Shown here: piece after piece, positions 50,883 to 59,269 of the stretch
Layout: each line of letters opens with the position of its first letter
Position numbering within the stretch: position 1 is the first letter of the stretch
Origin: Bradyrhizobium sp. YR681
GTDB lineage: Bacteria; Pseudomonadota; Alphaproteobacteria; Rhizobiales; Xanthobacteraceae
Direction of reading: 5' to 3'
NCBI RefSeq assembly: GCF_000282615.1
Contig: NZ_AKIY01000214.1
Span: 26,930 to 90,929 of the forward strand
DNA length: 64,000 nt
The notes under the pieces: generated by a model
What the model was told of the DNA's origin: nothing
The model's database searches: none
Seen by the model: the letters and a program-made list of their open reading frames with translations, nothing else
Made by a program: the position numbers and the translations under genes

Positions 50883-51161
50883 CTAACGAATAATCCGAAA
50901 AGATTTTGCGCGCTTGCTCCGCTCGATCGCCGGCGACGGCTTCCCGGTATTGAGTGCGCGCATCAAGCCGATGCGGGCGAGCATGGTATCGCCGCCGCGC
51001 TCGGCGACCAGCAGGACCGCCTCGGTCGCCGCCTGCCATTCCGGCCGCTTCTGGGCCGCTGCCGGCAGCGCGGCGATATACTCGCCGGCATCGAGCAGCG
51101 TCAGCAGCTGGCGTCCGTCCGGCAGCGCGATCGGCTCGTCGAAGGCGGCGGACCAGCTCAT
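50883..51161 (-). CDS. hypothetical protein, 92 aa
   Basis: MSWSAAFDEPIALPDGRQLLTLLDAGEYIAALP..EWQAATEAVLLVAERGGDTMLARIGLMRALN is a small protein family I recognise as widespread in Bradyrhizobium genomes, usually paired with the gene upstream. Function unknown. Overlaps that partner by 4 nt. Confidence 0.65.
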   Translation of the reverse strand: MSWSAAFDEPIALPDGRQLLTLLDAGEYIAALPAAAQKRPEWQAATEAVLLVAERGGDTMLARIGLMRALNTGKPSPAIERSKRAKSFRIIR

Positions 51162-51484
51162 CCGCGCCGATGCCAGGGCCGCGAGCGGTCGGCATCGATT
51201 GCGCGGGCCTGCCGGATCTCGTCATAGCTCAGCTGGGTTTGCACCTCCGTCCATGCGGTCCGGAAGTCGATCTTGGCCGCCTCCAGGCTGCCGGCGCGTC
51301 CGCGATGCGCGCTTCGCTGCGGAACATTCGGCAGGCCGCAGGACCATTGCCAACCGTCCTTGCCGCCAACGGCGACCGTCTTGAAGATGCGGCCGATGGT
51401 GATGCCGTCCCAGATCACGACATAGTCGCCGGGGACGGTCTCGCCGCCGATCACGGTGCGGCGCAGGGTGAGGTCGTCGGGCAT
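51158..51484 (-). CDS. hypothetical protein, 108 aa, partner of the 92-aa gene
   Basis: Start set at the internal ATG (51484), giving MPDDLTLRRTVIGGETVPGDYVVIWDGITIGRIFK, rather than a more upstream ATG close to the tRNA. Later AAKIDFRTAWTEVQTQLSYDEIRQARAID. This and its downstream partner recur as a pair near mobile regions in Bradyrhizobium (recall). Function unknown. Confidence 0.6.
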   Translation of the reverse strand: MPDDLTLRRTVIGGETVPGDYVVIWDGITIGRIFKTVAVGGKDGWQWSCGLPNVPQRSAHRGRAGSLEAAKIDFRTAWTEVQTQLSYDEIRQARAIDADRSRPWHRRG

Positions 51485-51625
51485 GGTGGCGGTATGCCGT
51501 GAGAACGTCCCCGGAACAACTGATCCTGTTTTAGTGGCTGGCAAAACCGCTCCCGTTTGCCATCCGTGCCGACTTTGCCAACCTGCGCAGGACAGAAAGT
51601 TCTTTTGTTTTCAATCGTATTCCGG

Positions 51626-51665
51626 TGCCGGCTGAGGGGATTGAACCCCCGACCTTCGGTTTACA
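51626..51665. other. predicted attachment core (right end of prophage)
   Basis: Phage genes stop just left of the 3' half of tRNA-Thr, the usual integration site for tyrosine-recombinase phages. The core would be the tRNA 3' segment restored by phage DNA. No second copy was found in the window, so the exact limits are unknown. Confidence 0.35.
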
Positions 51666-51697
51666 AAACCGCTGCTCTACCGCTGAGCTAAGCCGGC
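51626..51697 (-). tRNA. tRNA-Thr (anticodon TGT)
   Basis: 72 nt on the minus strand with complete cloverleaf: acceptor GCCGGCT/AGCCGGC, D arm GCTC/GAGC, anticodon stem GCGGT/ACCGA around TTTGTAA (anticodon TGT), T arm GGGGG-TTCAATC-CCCTC (outer pairs allow G-T). CCA is not encoded. It borders the prophage. Confidence 0.95.
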
Positions 51698-51810
51698 AAT
51701 CCTGGAATCCGGGCAGGGCGGCAGGCGTCGGGCCCTCCGCCCGTGCGCGCCGCAATATCAGACGTGGTTGGAAAGGGCCAGAACCTCCGCGCAGATTGCA
51801 GTCATGAATC

Positions 51811-51830
51811 AGGCGGCCCGAGGGCCGCCT
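51811..51830 (-). terminator. hairpin downstream of the minus-strand exported-protein gene
   Basis: AGGCGGCCC-GA-GGGCCGCCT, a perfect 9-bp inverted repeat 28 nt past the stop of the minus-strand gene. The U-run is poor, so it is a likely but weak intrinsic terminator. Confidence 0.55.
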
Positions 51831-51857
51831 GATCCGTTTCGCTCAACGCAAATCCGC

Positions 51858-52337
51858 TTACTGGCACAGATGCGGGCGGCCGTCCTCGCCCTTGAAGTAC
51901 GTGCCCGGCGTGCAGACGAAGCCGTTGCGCTGGGCATAGCTGCGGGTGTCCCAGCCGCGGTTGTCCCAACCACGATTATCCCAGCTGTCGTCGTAGGCGT
52001 AGCTGTTGTCCCAGGCGCGGGCAGGCGCTGTTGCAACCGCCGCCGCAGTGCCGATCGCGGCGCCGGCTACGCCGGCCGCGACGTCAGTCGGCCAGAAACC
52101 GGTGCGGCTCCTGTTCCAGTCGTTGTTCCAGTCGCCATTGCTCTGGCGGTAGGCCGCGCGGCGCTGGCGAGTGCCGCTGTCGGTGTAGGGATTGCCGGGG
52201 CCGAGGTTCTGGCAATTGGCATTCGGGAATTGGGCCGAGCAGCGTGCCGGATTGGTGACCACCGCTTGTGCCATGGCGGAGCCGGCCAGCATGGTCGATG
52301 CGACCGCAACGGCGCCGAGGAGTTTCAGTTTCGTCAT
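51858..52337 (-). CDS. exported hypothetical protein, 159 aa
   Basis: Start set at 52337 to give a classic signal peptide, MTKLKLLGAVAVASTMLAGSAMA, cleaved after AMA. The mature part has Cys pairs (PARCSAQFPNANCQ and FVCTPGTYFKGEDGRPHLC) and Trp/Asn/Arg-rich repeats (DNRGWDNRGWD). Such small periplasmic proteins are abundant in Bradyrhizobium. Chromosomal, first gene beyond the tRNA. Confidence 0.75.
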   Translation of the reverse strand: MTKLKLLGAVAVASTMLAGSAMAQAVVTNPARCSAQFPNANCQNLGPGNPYTDSGTRQRRAAYRQSNGDWNNDWNRSRTGFWPTDVAAGVAGAAIGTAAAVATAPARAWDNSYAYDDSWDNRGWDNRGWDTRSYAQRNGFVCTPGTYFKGEDGRPHLCQ

Positions 52338-52616
52338 TATGCGTCTCCCGTCTAAGTGATGGGGGCTAAACATCGGCGCCGGTGGATGTTCCGACCAAAC
52401 AGTTGGATTTCGCGATACAGCGGTCAAACGGGTGTGAGCGCTTGGAAAGGGTTCCGGCGCGTCCCTGCACCTCGTTAACGCTTCGCTAGCTCGCGTTGCG
52501 GCATTTGAGCGGCGCGCAATCCTTGCACGTTAGGCTTACCGGAAGTTGGTGAGCGGACCTTAACCCTCTCTGCGTCCCGATCGGATAGGTTGTGGCCGGA
52601 TAATTGGGATCTCCTC

Positions 52617-53102
52617 ATGCGCGCCATGGTGCTCGCCGCCATTCTGATCGGACTGCCGGCGACGGCGTTTGCCGGCGGCGGCTTCGATATCGTCGTTCCC
52701 GGCCGCCCCGGTGTGCCCATCATCATCAATGGTATCGATGCGTCCTACACCGTCGTCGAAGGTGTCTGGGGCCTCGGCAAGAACGTCCAGGTGCAGCCGA
52801 CCATCTATGGCGGGCGCTATGTCGCCGAGCGGCAGCCCGCCGAGGTCGGACATTATTATCCGACGCTGGGCCTGCGGCCCGGCTACGGCCGGCTCGAGGT
52901 CGAGCCGCCCGCGAACCGCAAATTGCCCAAGCCTGCCGAGAGCTATCATCAAAGCTGGGGCGCGCAATCGGCGCCGTTGCCCGCGCAGATGGACGTTCCC
53001 GTCGATCCGCCGCCGGTGATCCTCGCGCCCGAGATCAACGACCGTCCGCGGCGTCCTCGGCCGCGGCCGCACGCAGAAATGCCCGTCAAACCGCCGGGTT
53101 AA
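52617..53102 (+). CDS. exported Pro-rich hypothetical protein, 161 aa
   Basis: ATG 52617 begins MRAMVLAAILIGLPATAFAGG, a signal peptide. The mature domain GGFDIVVPGRPGVPIIINGIDASYTVVEGVWGLGKNVQVQP is followed by a Pro/Arg-rich tail (RPRRPRPRPHAEMPVKPPG). This is a common rhizobial envelope protein type of unknown function. An earlier in-frame ATG would add nine residues before the signal and is less likely. Confidence 0.75.
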   Translation: MRAMVLAAILIGLPATAFAGGGFDIVVPGRPGVPIIINGIDASYTVVEGVWGLGKNVQVQPTIYGGRYVAERQPAEVGHYYPTLGLRPGYGRLEVEPPANRKLPKPAESYHQSWGAQSAPLPAQMDVPVDPPPVILAPEINDRPRRPRPRPHAEMPVKPPG

Positions 53103-53145
53103 GAAACGTCAAAATCCAACAAACGGAAATCAACAGGAGAGAGTA

Positions 53146-53643
53146 ATGCGTCAGATGATTTCGGGACTGGTCGCGGCGGCTGCCGTGATGTTCGCCGCCA
53201 CCGCGCCGGCGTCGGCCTGCGGCTTCAACCCGTGCCAGCCGGTTGCGCCGGTCTATTCCGGCTGCAACACCGGCTGCGGCGGCTACGGCTATGGCGCCTA
53301 TGAGCGTCTCGCCGAACCGACCACCCAATATTACTACGTCAACCAGGGCCCGACCTATACCGGCCCGGGTGCCTTCGCGCCGTATCCGACCTATCGCGAG
53401 GACGCGGTCGTCGCGCCCGCCAATTATGGCTACGGCTATGGCTATCGCGCTGCTGCCGTCGAAGCGCCGGCCGCCTATCCCTACCGCCGCCCGTACTACC
53501 GTCCGTATCGCTACGGCTACGGTCCGCGCCACGGCTATCTGCCGCGCCCGCATTACGGCTACGGTCCGCGCTACGGCTACGCTCACCGCCACGCGCCCGC
53601 GCCGTATTACGGCGGCCACCGCGTGCTGCGCCGCTATTACTGA
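53146..53643 (+). CDS. exported Gly/Tyr-rich protein, 165 aa
   Basis: Signal peptide MRQMISGLVAAAAVMFAATAPASA, then a low-complexity mature protein rich in Tyr, Gly, Pro and Arg (YGYGPRYGYAHRHAPAPYYGG). GGAGAGAG upstream is a good ribosome site. The gene lies 43 nt after the previous one, perhaps co-transcribed, and ends at a strong terminator. Function unknown. Confidence 0.75.
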   Translation: MRQMISGLVAAAAVMFAATAPASACGFNPCQPVAPVYSGCNTGCGGYGYGAYERLAEPTTQYYYVNQGPTYTGPGAFAPYPTYREDAVVAPANYGYGYGYRAAAVEAPAAYPYRRPYYRPYRYGYGPRHGYLPRPHYGYGPRYGYAHRHAPAPYYGGHRVLRRYY

Positions 53644-53668
53644 TCGCTTGATCGGTTGAGCCAACGAG

Positions 53669-53704
53669 ACGCCCGTCCGTACGATGCGGACGGGCGTTTT
53701 GTTT
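53669..53704. terminator. intrinsic terminator between convergent genes
   Basis: ACGCCCGTCCG pairs with CGGACGGGCGT (11 bp) around a 7-nt loop and is followed by TTTTGTTTTG. It serves the plus-strand exported-protein gene; rlmB converges from the other side. Confidence 0.85.
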
Positions 53705-53707
53705 TGT

Positions 53708-54538
53708 TTACCGGTTCATCAGCCCGAGCCGGCTCGCGCCGATATAGAGCGAGAGCACGGCGGCGTTGGAGACGTTGAGGCTCTTGATCTCGCCGGGCAT
53801 GTCGAGCCGCGCCACGACGCTGCAGGTCTCGCGCGTCAGTTGCCGCAGGCCCTTGCCTTCAGCCCCCAGCACCAGCGCGAGCGGTTCGCGCAGCGTGACG
53901 TCCGAGAGGTCCTCGCTGCCTTCGCTGTCGAGCCCAACGGTCTGGAAGCCGAGCTCGTTCAGCGTGGTCAGTGCGCGGGCGAGGTTTTGCACGGTCACCA
54001 TCGGCACCAGCTCGAGCGCGCCGGACGCGGCCTTGGCAAGGACGCCGGTGGCTTCCGGGCTGTGGCGCGCGGTGGTGACGATCGCCTTCACCGCGAATGC
54101 CGCCGCCGAGCGCAGGATCGCGCCGACATTGTGCGGGTCGGTGATCTGGTCGAGCACCAGCACCATGCCGTCCTGCGCCAAATCCTCGATGTCAGGCGAG
54201 GGCAGGGGATCGGCCTCCGCCAGCAGGCCCTGATGCACGGCATCGGGCGACAGCAGGCGGTCGATCTCCTGAGGCCGGACGATCTCGGGCGTGACGGGGG
54301 TCGCGATGTTCTCGTCCGCGAGCCGTTTTGCGGCGTTCTCGGTCAGCGTCAGCTTGCGGATCTGGCGGGCAGGGTTGGCGAGCGCCATGGTGACGGTGTG
54401 CCAGCCATACAGGATGACAGGTCCGTCAACATGCGAATCGCGGTCGCGCCAGGCTGGCCGGCCGGCCGATTTTCCGGGCCTGTTGAAGGGCTTAGCCCCG
54501 CCACGGGGCCCCCTTGGGGTGAATTTTCGATCCTTCAT
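53708..54538 (-). CDS. rlmB: 23S rRNA (guanosine-2'-O-)-methyltransferase RlmB (TrmH/SPOUT family)
   Basis: 276 residues from the ATG at 54538; a more upstream ATG (54634) would add a poorly conserved extension. After a basic Gly/Pro-rich N-terminus comes the TrmH substrate-binding domain (ILYGWHTVTMALANPARQIRKLTLTENA) and the SPOUT domain with motif 1 LVLDQITDPHNVGAILRSAAAF, motif 2 LALVLGAEGKGLR and motif 3 IKSLNVSNAAVLSLYI. The family 2'-O-methylates G2251 of 23S rRNA using SAM. Chromosomal housekeeping gene. Confidence 0.9.
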   Translation of the reverse strand: MKDRKFTPRGPRGGAKPFNRPGKSAGRPAWRDRDSHVDGPVILYGWHTVTMALANPARQIRKLTLTENAAKRLADENIATPVTPEIVRPQEIDRLLSPDAVHQGLLAEADPLPSPDIEDLAQDGMVLVLDQITDPHNVGAILRSAAAFAVKAIVTTARHSPEATGVLAKAASGALELVPMVTVQNLARALTTLNELGFQTVGLDSEGSEDLSDVTLREPLALVLGAEGKGLRQLTRETCSVVARLDMPGEIKSLNVSNAAVLSLYIGASRLGLMNR

Positions 54539-54744
54539 GGGCTCGCTTGTGTCACGGGTCCCGGAATATGGCAATTTGGGTGCGACGAGGGGCGATTTTA
54601 GCTGTTCGCCTCGGTTGACTTTGCCCCACCGCATCGCCCATAAACGCGCCCGGTCGCGCCCCCATCCGGGCTGTCGCGGCCTTCACGTTCCATGGCCGTC
54701 TTCGGTCGCCGGCAAGGTCCGGCCCGATTGTGCTGCCGTCGAGC

Positions 54745-54830
54745 GGGGGAGTGTCCCGAGTGGCAAAGGGAGCTGACTGTAAATCAGCCGCCTCATGGCT
54801 TCGCAGGTTCGAGTCCTGCCTCCCCCACCA
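54745..54830 (+). tRNA. tRNA-Tyr (anticodon GTA)
   Basis: 86 nt including encoded CCA. Acceptor GGGGGAG/CTCCCCC, anticodon stem CTGA/TCAG around CTGTAAA (anticodon GTA), long variable arm as expected for bacterial Tyr, T arm GCAGG-TTCGAGT-CCTGC. Complete and probably functional. Confidence 0.95.
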
Positions 54831-54891
54831 TCCTGCTTCGCGCTGACGCGCTTCGCAGGATTTGCAGCCTTTCACTGCGCGAAGCAGGATG
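54829..54891 (+). repeat. palindromic repeat element (CATCCTGCTTCGCGC inverted repeat)
   Basis: CATCCTGCTTCGCGC (54829-54843) and GCGCGAAGCAGGATG (54877-54891) are exact complements separated by 33 nt, starting in the CCA of tRNA-Tyr. The following CCTCCGAAGCCTTGGCGAAGG is another palindromic motif that I associate with interspersed Bradyrhizobium repeats. It can act as a transcript terminator for the tRNA. Confidence 0.65.
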
Positions 54892-54925
54892 CCCTCCGAA
54901 GCCTTGGCGAAGGAGGGCGGCGTCC

Positions 54926-55167
54926 ATGCACTATGTCTATCTTTTGGAAAGCGAAGCTTTCGGAGGCAGCGATATATCGGCCTGACGATGGATCTCAAGC
55001 AGCGGCAGGCAGATCACAACGCTGGTAAGTCACCACACACGTCGAAGTACGTTCCCTGGCAACTGGTGACGTATGTGGCCCTTTCCGACATCCAGAAGGC
55101 GCGAGCTTTCGAACGTTATTTGAAGTCTGGTTCGGGCCACGCCTTTGCGAAGAAGAGGCTTTGGTAA
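54926..55167 (+). pseudogene. GIY-YIG nuclease-like gene, frameshifted
   Basis: The first frame (54926-54985) reads MHYVYLLESEAFGG then stops. The next frame continues RQRYIGLTMDLKQRQADHNAGKSPHTSKYVPWQLVTYVAL and ends SGSGHAFAKKRLW at 55167. Joined, they give the standard ~80-residue UPF0213-type GIY-YIG protein (VYLL .. RYIGLT .. HNAG). Moving between the frames needs a one-base deletion near 54957-54968. It is either a recent pseudogene, a sequencing error or a case of recoding. Confidence 0.75.
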
Positions 55168-55193
55168 CCGAACGCGAAGACGGACGCCAACCT

Positions 55194-56225
55194 TCACCCC
55201 ATCATTTCCCGCACCATCGGCACCACTTTGCGCCCATAGAGCTCGATGCTCTTCATCAGCCTCTCGTGCGGCAATGGTCCTGCCGAATATTTCAGCTGGA
55301 AGCGCGAGATGCCGAGCGCCTTTGCCGTCTTCGCGATCTTGCGCGCCACCGTCTCCGGCGCGCCGACATAGAGCGAGCCATGCTCGGCCTCGCTCACGAA
55401 CTCGTCGCGGCCCATCGGCGGCCAGCCGCGTTCACGGCCGATGCGGTCGCGCATGGCCTTGTAGTCGGGCCACAGTTCTTCGCGAGCCTCTTCATCCGTT
55501 TCGGCGACGTAGCCGGGCGAGTGCACGCCGATCGGTTGCGCCGGGCGGCCGAATTCCTTGAACGCGCGGTGATAGAGATCGACGAAGGGCGCAAAGCGGG
55601 TCGGGTCGCCGCCGATGATCGCGAGCATCAAAGGCAGGTCGTAATGCGCCGCGCGCACCACCGATTGCGGACTTCCGCCGACGCCGATCCAGGTCTTGAG
55701 CTGGCCGTTCTCGACAGGGGGATAGACCAACTGGTCCTTCAGCGGCGGGCGCAGCTTGCCCTGCCAAGTCACCGGCTTCTGCGACAGGAGTGCTGCAAAC
55801 AGGTCGAGCTTCTCCTCGAACAGCGCTTCGTAAGAGCGCAGGTCGAAGCCGAACAGCGGAAAGGATTCGGTGAAGGAGCCGCGGCCGAGGATCACTTCGG
55901 CGCGTCCGTTCGACAGCGCGTCGAGCGTGGCAAAGCGCTGGAACACGCGGATCGGATCGTCCGAGCTCAGCACCGTCACGGCGGAGCCGAGATGGATGCG
56001 CCTCGTGCGCGCCGCAATGGCCGCCAGCACGGTCTCGGGGGAGGAGATCGCGAAATCGGCGCGGTGGTGCTCGCCGAGCCCGATGAAGTCGAGGCCGAGC
56101 TCGTCGGCCAGCACCGCCTCGTCGACGACGTTGCGGATCACCTGCGCGTGGGGAAGCATGGCGCCGGAGGCGTCCCTGGTGACGTCGCCAAAGGTATCCA
56201 GGCCGAATTGAAGCGGTGCGGTCAT
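55194..56225 (-). CDS. LLM-class flavin-dependent oxidoreductase
   Basis: 343 residues. Luciferase-like monooxygenase fold: QFGLDTFGDV, VVDEAVLADELGLDFIGLGEHHRADFAISSPETVLAAIAARTRRIHLGSAVTVLSSDDPIRVFQRFATLDALSNGRAEVILGRGSF. The last matches the LLM core (GLGEHH, D..S.GR.e...GRG). The C-terminal part carries WIGVGGSPQSV and LYVGAPETVARKI. It would use FMN or F420; substrate unknown. Monocistronic as far as can be seen. Confidence 0.85.
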   Translation of the reverse strand: MTAPLQFGLDTFGDVTRDASGAMLPHAQVIRNVVDEAVLADELGLDFIGLGEHHRADFAISSPETVLAAIAARTRRIHLGSAVTVLSSDDPIRVFQRFATLDALSNGRAEVILGRGSFTESFPLFGFDLRSYEALFEEKLDLFAALLSQKPVTWQGKLRPPLKDQLVYPPVENGQLKTWIGVGGSPQSVVRAAHYDLPLMLAIIGGDPTRFAPFVDLYHRAFKEFGRPAQPIGVHSPGYVAETDEEAREELWPDYKAMRDRIGRERGWPPMGRDEFVSEAEHGSLYVGAPETVARKIAKTAKALGISRFQLKYSAGPLPHERLMKSIELYGRKVVPMVREMMG

Positions 56226-56360
56226 CGATCAGGTCTCTGAGGGGGTAAGCGGCGTCGGCCACTTGCAAGGGATGGGTTTGCACGGGAGCTAGGGTGCGGC
56301 CGCCGGTTCAACAAGGCTGCGCCAAGAAAGGCTGGGTTTCCGGTTTTTCACCGCATCGCC

Positions 56361-57284
56361 TCAATCGGATCTGGCGAACATCTCGACCAGGGTTTCGCGC
56401 AGCCAGCGCTGCGCCGGCACGGTGTCGTTGCGCTGGTGCCAGAACAGGCTGACGATGCGCGGCGGCGCCCGAAGCGGAAGCGGCATGGCGTGCAGCAACG
56501 GCGCATGCCTTGATTGCGAGCGCAGGTCGCTCGGCAGCACGGCGATCAGGTCGGACTGGCGCACGACCTCGTAGGCGGCGCTGTAGTGATTGACGGTCGC
56601 GACCAAATTGCGCGACAGCCCGCGCGAGGCGAGGAAGAGGTCGTAGGACGGCAGGGTCTTGCCCGCGAGGCTCACGTCGACATGTCCCGCATTCAGGAAG
56701 GTGCGGCTGCTCAGTCGCTTCTGGGCGGCGAGCGGATGGCCGCGTCGCATGAAGCAGGCGTAGTTGACGGTCCACAGCGAGCGTGAGCGAATGGCGGCCG
56801 GCTGCTGCGCCTCGTTGACGTAGACGCTGAGCACGCAATCGACCCGGTTGTCCTCGAGCTGGTCGGCGATCTCTATGACGGTGTTGGGCACGGTGTGGAC
56901 GCGTGCCTTGGGCGCGACTTTGCCGAGATGCTGGAGAAGGTTCGGCATCACCAGCGAGGAGACGTAGTCCGACATCGACAGGCTGAACTCGGTCTGCGCG
57001 CGGGCGGGATCGAACACCTGCTCGTCGAGTGCGCCGCGCACGCTTTCCAGCGCCTCGCCGATCGGCCCCCACAGCACCACCGCGCGCTGGGTGGGGCGGA
57101 TGCCGGTGCCGGACCGCACGAACAGGGGATCGCCGAGCGCGTCGCGCAGCCGCGCCAATGCGTTGCTGACTGCGGGCTGTGTCATCGTCAGCGCGCTTGC
57201 CGCGCGGGTGACGCTGCCCTCGGTCATCAGCGCCTCGAAGACTTTCAGGAGATTGAGGTCGAGCGCGCGGAACGACACAAACAT
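56361..57284 (-). CDS. LysR-family transcriptional regulator
   Basis: 307 residues. The N-terminal winged HTH is textbook LysR: LDLNLLKVFEALMTEGSVTRAASALTMTQPAVSNALARLRDALGDPLFVRSG. The effector domain (~95-300) includes FSLSMSDYVSSLVMPNLLQHL, DQLEDNRVDCVLSVY and a C-terminal VSLFWHQRNDTVPAQRWLRETL. The pattern is close to the NodD/SyrM/NahR-like branch. It is divergent from the MFS transporter gene, with a palindrome between, so it likely controls that operon in response to the transported compound. Confidence 0.9.
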   Translation of the reverse strand: MFVSFRALDLNLLKVFEALMTEGSVTRAASALTMTQPAVSNALARLRDALGDPLFVRSGTGIRPTQRAVVLWGPIGEALESVRGALDEQVFDPARAQTEFSLSMSDYVSSLVMPNLLQHLGKVAPKARVHTVPNTVIEIADQLEDNRVDCVLSVYVNEAQQPAAIRSRSLWTVNYACFMRRGHPLAAQKRLSSRTFLNAGHVDVSLAGKTLPSYDLFLASRGLSRNLVATVNHYSAAYEVVRQSDLIAVLPSDLRSQSRHAPLLHAMPLPLRAPPRIVSLFWHQRNDTVPAQRWLRETLVEMFARSD

Positions 57285-57305
57285 TCACCACGGTGATATA
57301 TTAGA

Positions 57306-57324
57306 TCATGATTATAAATTATGA
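57306..57324. promoter_or_regulatory. candidate LysR-type operator between divergent genes
   Basis: TCATGATTATAAATTATGA is an interrupted palindrome (7 of 8 pairs) in the AT-rich 114-bp gap between the LysR and MFS genes. It fits the T-N11-A style of LysR sites. Confidence 0.45.
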
Positions 57325-57398
57325 CGATAATGTCACTTTGTCTATGGTTCCCCCAGGGACACGCGGAGCGCCGGGCCGCCAAGACTGAGGGGACTTTC

Positions 57399-58757
57399 AT
57401 GTCGATGATATCGGCGCGCATCGAGCGCCTTCCGTTCGCACGCTTTCACAAGCATCTGCTGTTGATGGGCGGGCTTGGCTACATGTTCGACGCGATGGAC
57501 GCAGCCGTGCTGGCCTTCATCCTGCCGGTGCTGCGCACGGCGTGGAACCTGTCGAGCGTGCAGATCGGTGTGCTCGGCAGCAGCACCTATATCGGCTTCC
57601 TGTTCGGCGCCTTGTTCGCCGGCACGCTCGGCGATTTGATCGGCCGCCGCGCGGTGATGATGTCGGCGCTGGCGCTCTATTGCGCGGCATCGATCGTGAG
57701 CGCGATGGTGGACAGCTGGCCGACCTTCTTCGCCGCCCGCGTCGTCGCCGGCATGGGCACGGGCGCGGAGAGTGCGATCATCGCGCCCTATCTGGCCGAG
57801 TTCGTTGCGCGGCGCTACCGCGGCAGCTTTACCGGCGCGCTGGCCGGTTTCTTCTCCTTCGGCTTCGTCGCCGCGGCCTTGCTCGGCTACTTCATCGTTC
57901 CCGCCTATGACAATGGCTGGCGGATCGTGCTGGTCATCACGGCGGTGCCGGTCGTCATGCTGTTGTGGTGGAGGAGGGCCTTGCCGGAATCGCCGCGCTG
58001 GCTCGAGAGCCGCGGGCGGGAGAAGGAAGCCGAAGCCGTGCTCGACCGGATCGAAGCGAGCTTTGCGCGCGCGGGCCACGTCCTGCCGCAGCCGGTGGCC
58101 GAGGCCGCGGCGCCGGCCGGAGCGACCGGAACGCTGCTCGCCAATTTCGCCGCGTTGCTGGCAGGCCGCCAGGCGCGCATCACCATCATGACCTGGATCA
58201 TGTGGCTGGCGATCACCTTCAGCTATTATTCCTTCTTCGTCTGGATTCCCGGCCTGCTGGTCCAGAACGGCATGAGCATCACCAAAAGCTTCGCCTATTC
58301 GATCGCGATCTACTGCGCGCAGATCCCCGGCTATTTCAGCGCGGCGTATTTCAACGAGCGCATCGGCCGGCAGGCGACGATCGCGACCTACATGGTGCTC
58401 GGCGGTGCCAGCGCGCTCGGGCTCGCCTTCGCGCAGACCGACCAGCACATCATGCTGGCGGGAATCTTCCTGTCCCTGTTCATGAATGGCACCTATGCGG
58501 GCGTCTATGCCTATACCGCCGAGGTATTCCCGACGCCGGTCAGGACCACGGGCGCCGGGCTTGCCTCCGCAATCGGCCGCATCGGCGCGATCGTCTCGCC
58601 GATCCTGGTCGGCTACCTCTATCCCAATTTCGGCTTCGCCGGCGTGTTCGGCGTCACCACCACGGTGTTGCTGCTCGGCGCACTCACGGTGGTGGTGATG
58701 GGCGTGCCGACGCGCGGCCGTTCGCTGGAAGAGATCGCGGCGGGTGAAGTGGCATGA
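57399..58757 (+). CDS. MFS transporter (metabolite:H+ symporter type)
   Basis: 452 residues from ATG 57399 (GAGGGG 8 nt upstream); an earlier ATG at 57321 overlaps the operator. Twelve hydrophobic segments are expected. Family motifs are visible: MFDAMDAAVLAFILPVLR in helix 1, GTLGDLIGRRAVMM (loop 2-3 D-x-x-G-R-R), ARVVAGMGTGAESAIIAPYLAEF in helix 4 and ALPESPRWL after helix 6. This is the sugar/aromatic-acid symporter branch. It probably imports the substrate of the downstream amidohydrolase. ATGA overlap with the GAF gene. Confidence 0.88.
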   Translation: MSMISARIERLPFARFHKHLLLMGGLGYMFDAMDAAVLAFILPVLRTAWNLSSVQIGVLGSSTYIGFLFGALFAGTLGDLIGRRAVMMSALALYCAASIVSAMVDSWPTFFAARVVAGMGTGAESAIIAPYLAEFVARRYRGSFTGALAGFFSFGFVAAALLGYFIVPAYDNGWRIVLVITAVPVVMLLWWRRALPESPRWLESRGREKEAEAVLDRIEASFARAGHVLPQPVAEAAAPAGATGTLLANFAALLAGRQARITIMTWIMWLAITFSYYSFFVWIPGLLVQNGMSITKSFAYSIAIYCAQIPGYFSAAYFNERIGRQATIATYMVLGGASALGLAFAQTDQHIMLAGIFLSLFMNGTYAGVYAYTAEVFPTPVRTTGAGLASAIGRIGAIVSPILVGYLYPNFGFAGVFGVTTTVLLLGALTVVVMGVPTRGRSLEEIAAGEVA

Positions 58758-59257
58758 CGCGCGCTAAAGTTACGGCTGATCCCTTGCTCTGCGCCGTCGC
58801 GGCGGCGCAGGGGAGGGTCGATCAGCCGGATGCGCTGTTCACGGCGCTCGACGAAGCCGTGAGGTCGGCGATCGGGCACAAGCTGTTCACGATCCTGACC
58901 TACGATGGCGACAGCGGAGAAGCCGCACGGATCTATTCCAATCTCCCCGGGCCGTATCCGACCGGCGGACGCAAGCGCCTCGCGCCGGGACCGTGGACCG
59001 AGGCCGTGCTCGACCGCGGCGAGGCCTATATCGGCCGCACGCAGGATGATCTGAGCAAGGTGTTCTCCGACCACGAGCTGATCGCCTCGCTCGGCTGCGA
59101 GAGCGTGCTCAACATGCCCGTGCGCTGGCGCGGCCGGACGCTCGGCTCGCTCAATCTGCTTCACGAGGCGGGCTGGTACGGCGAGGACGACGTCGCCGCG
59201 TGCCTTCCCTTTGCCCAGCTCACCTTGCCGGCGCTGCTTGCGCCGGCCGATGTCTGA
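58754..59257 (+). CDS. GAF-domain protein
   Basis: 167 residues, a single GAF domain: DALFTALDEAVRSAIGHKLFTILTYDGDSGEAARIYSNLPGPYPTGGRKRLAPGPWTEAVLDRGEAYIGRTQDDLSKVF, then ESVLNMPVRWRGRTLGSLNLLHEAGWYGEDDVAACLPFAQL. GAF domains bind small ligands. Stand-alone forms in catabolic operons may act as sensors or as accessory proteins. It overlaps the transporter gene and precedes the amidohydrolase by 12 nt. Confidence 0.8.
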   Translation: MTRAKVTADPLLCAVAAAQGRVDQPDALFTALDEAVRSAIGHKLFTILTYDGDSGEAARIYSNLPGPYPTGGRKRLAPGPWTEAVLDRGEAYIGRTQDDLSKVFSDHELIASLGCESVLNMPVRWRGRTLGSLNLLHEAGWYGEDDVAACLPFAQLTLPALLAPADV

Positions 59258-59269
59258 CAGGATTCCGCG

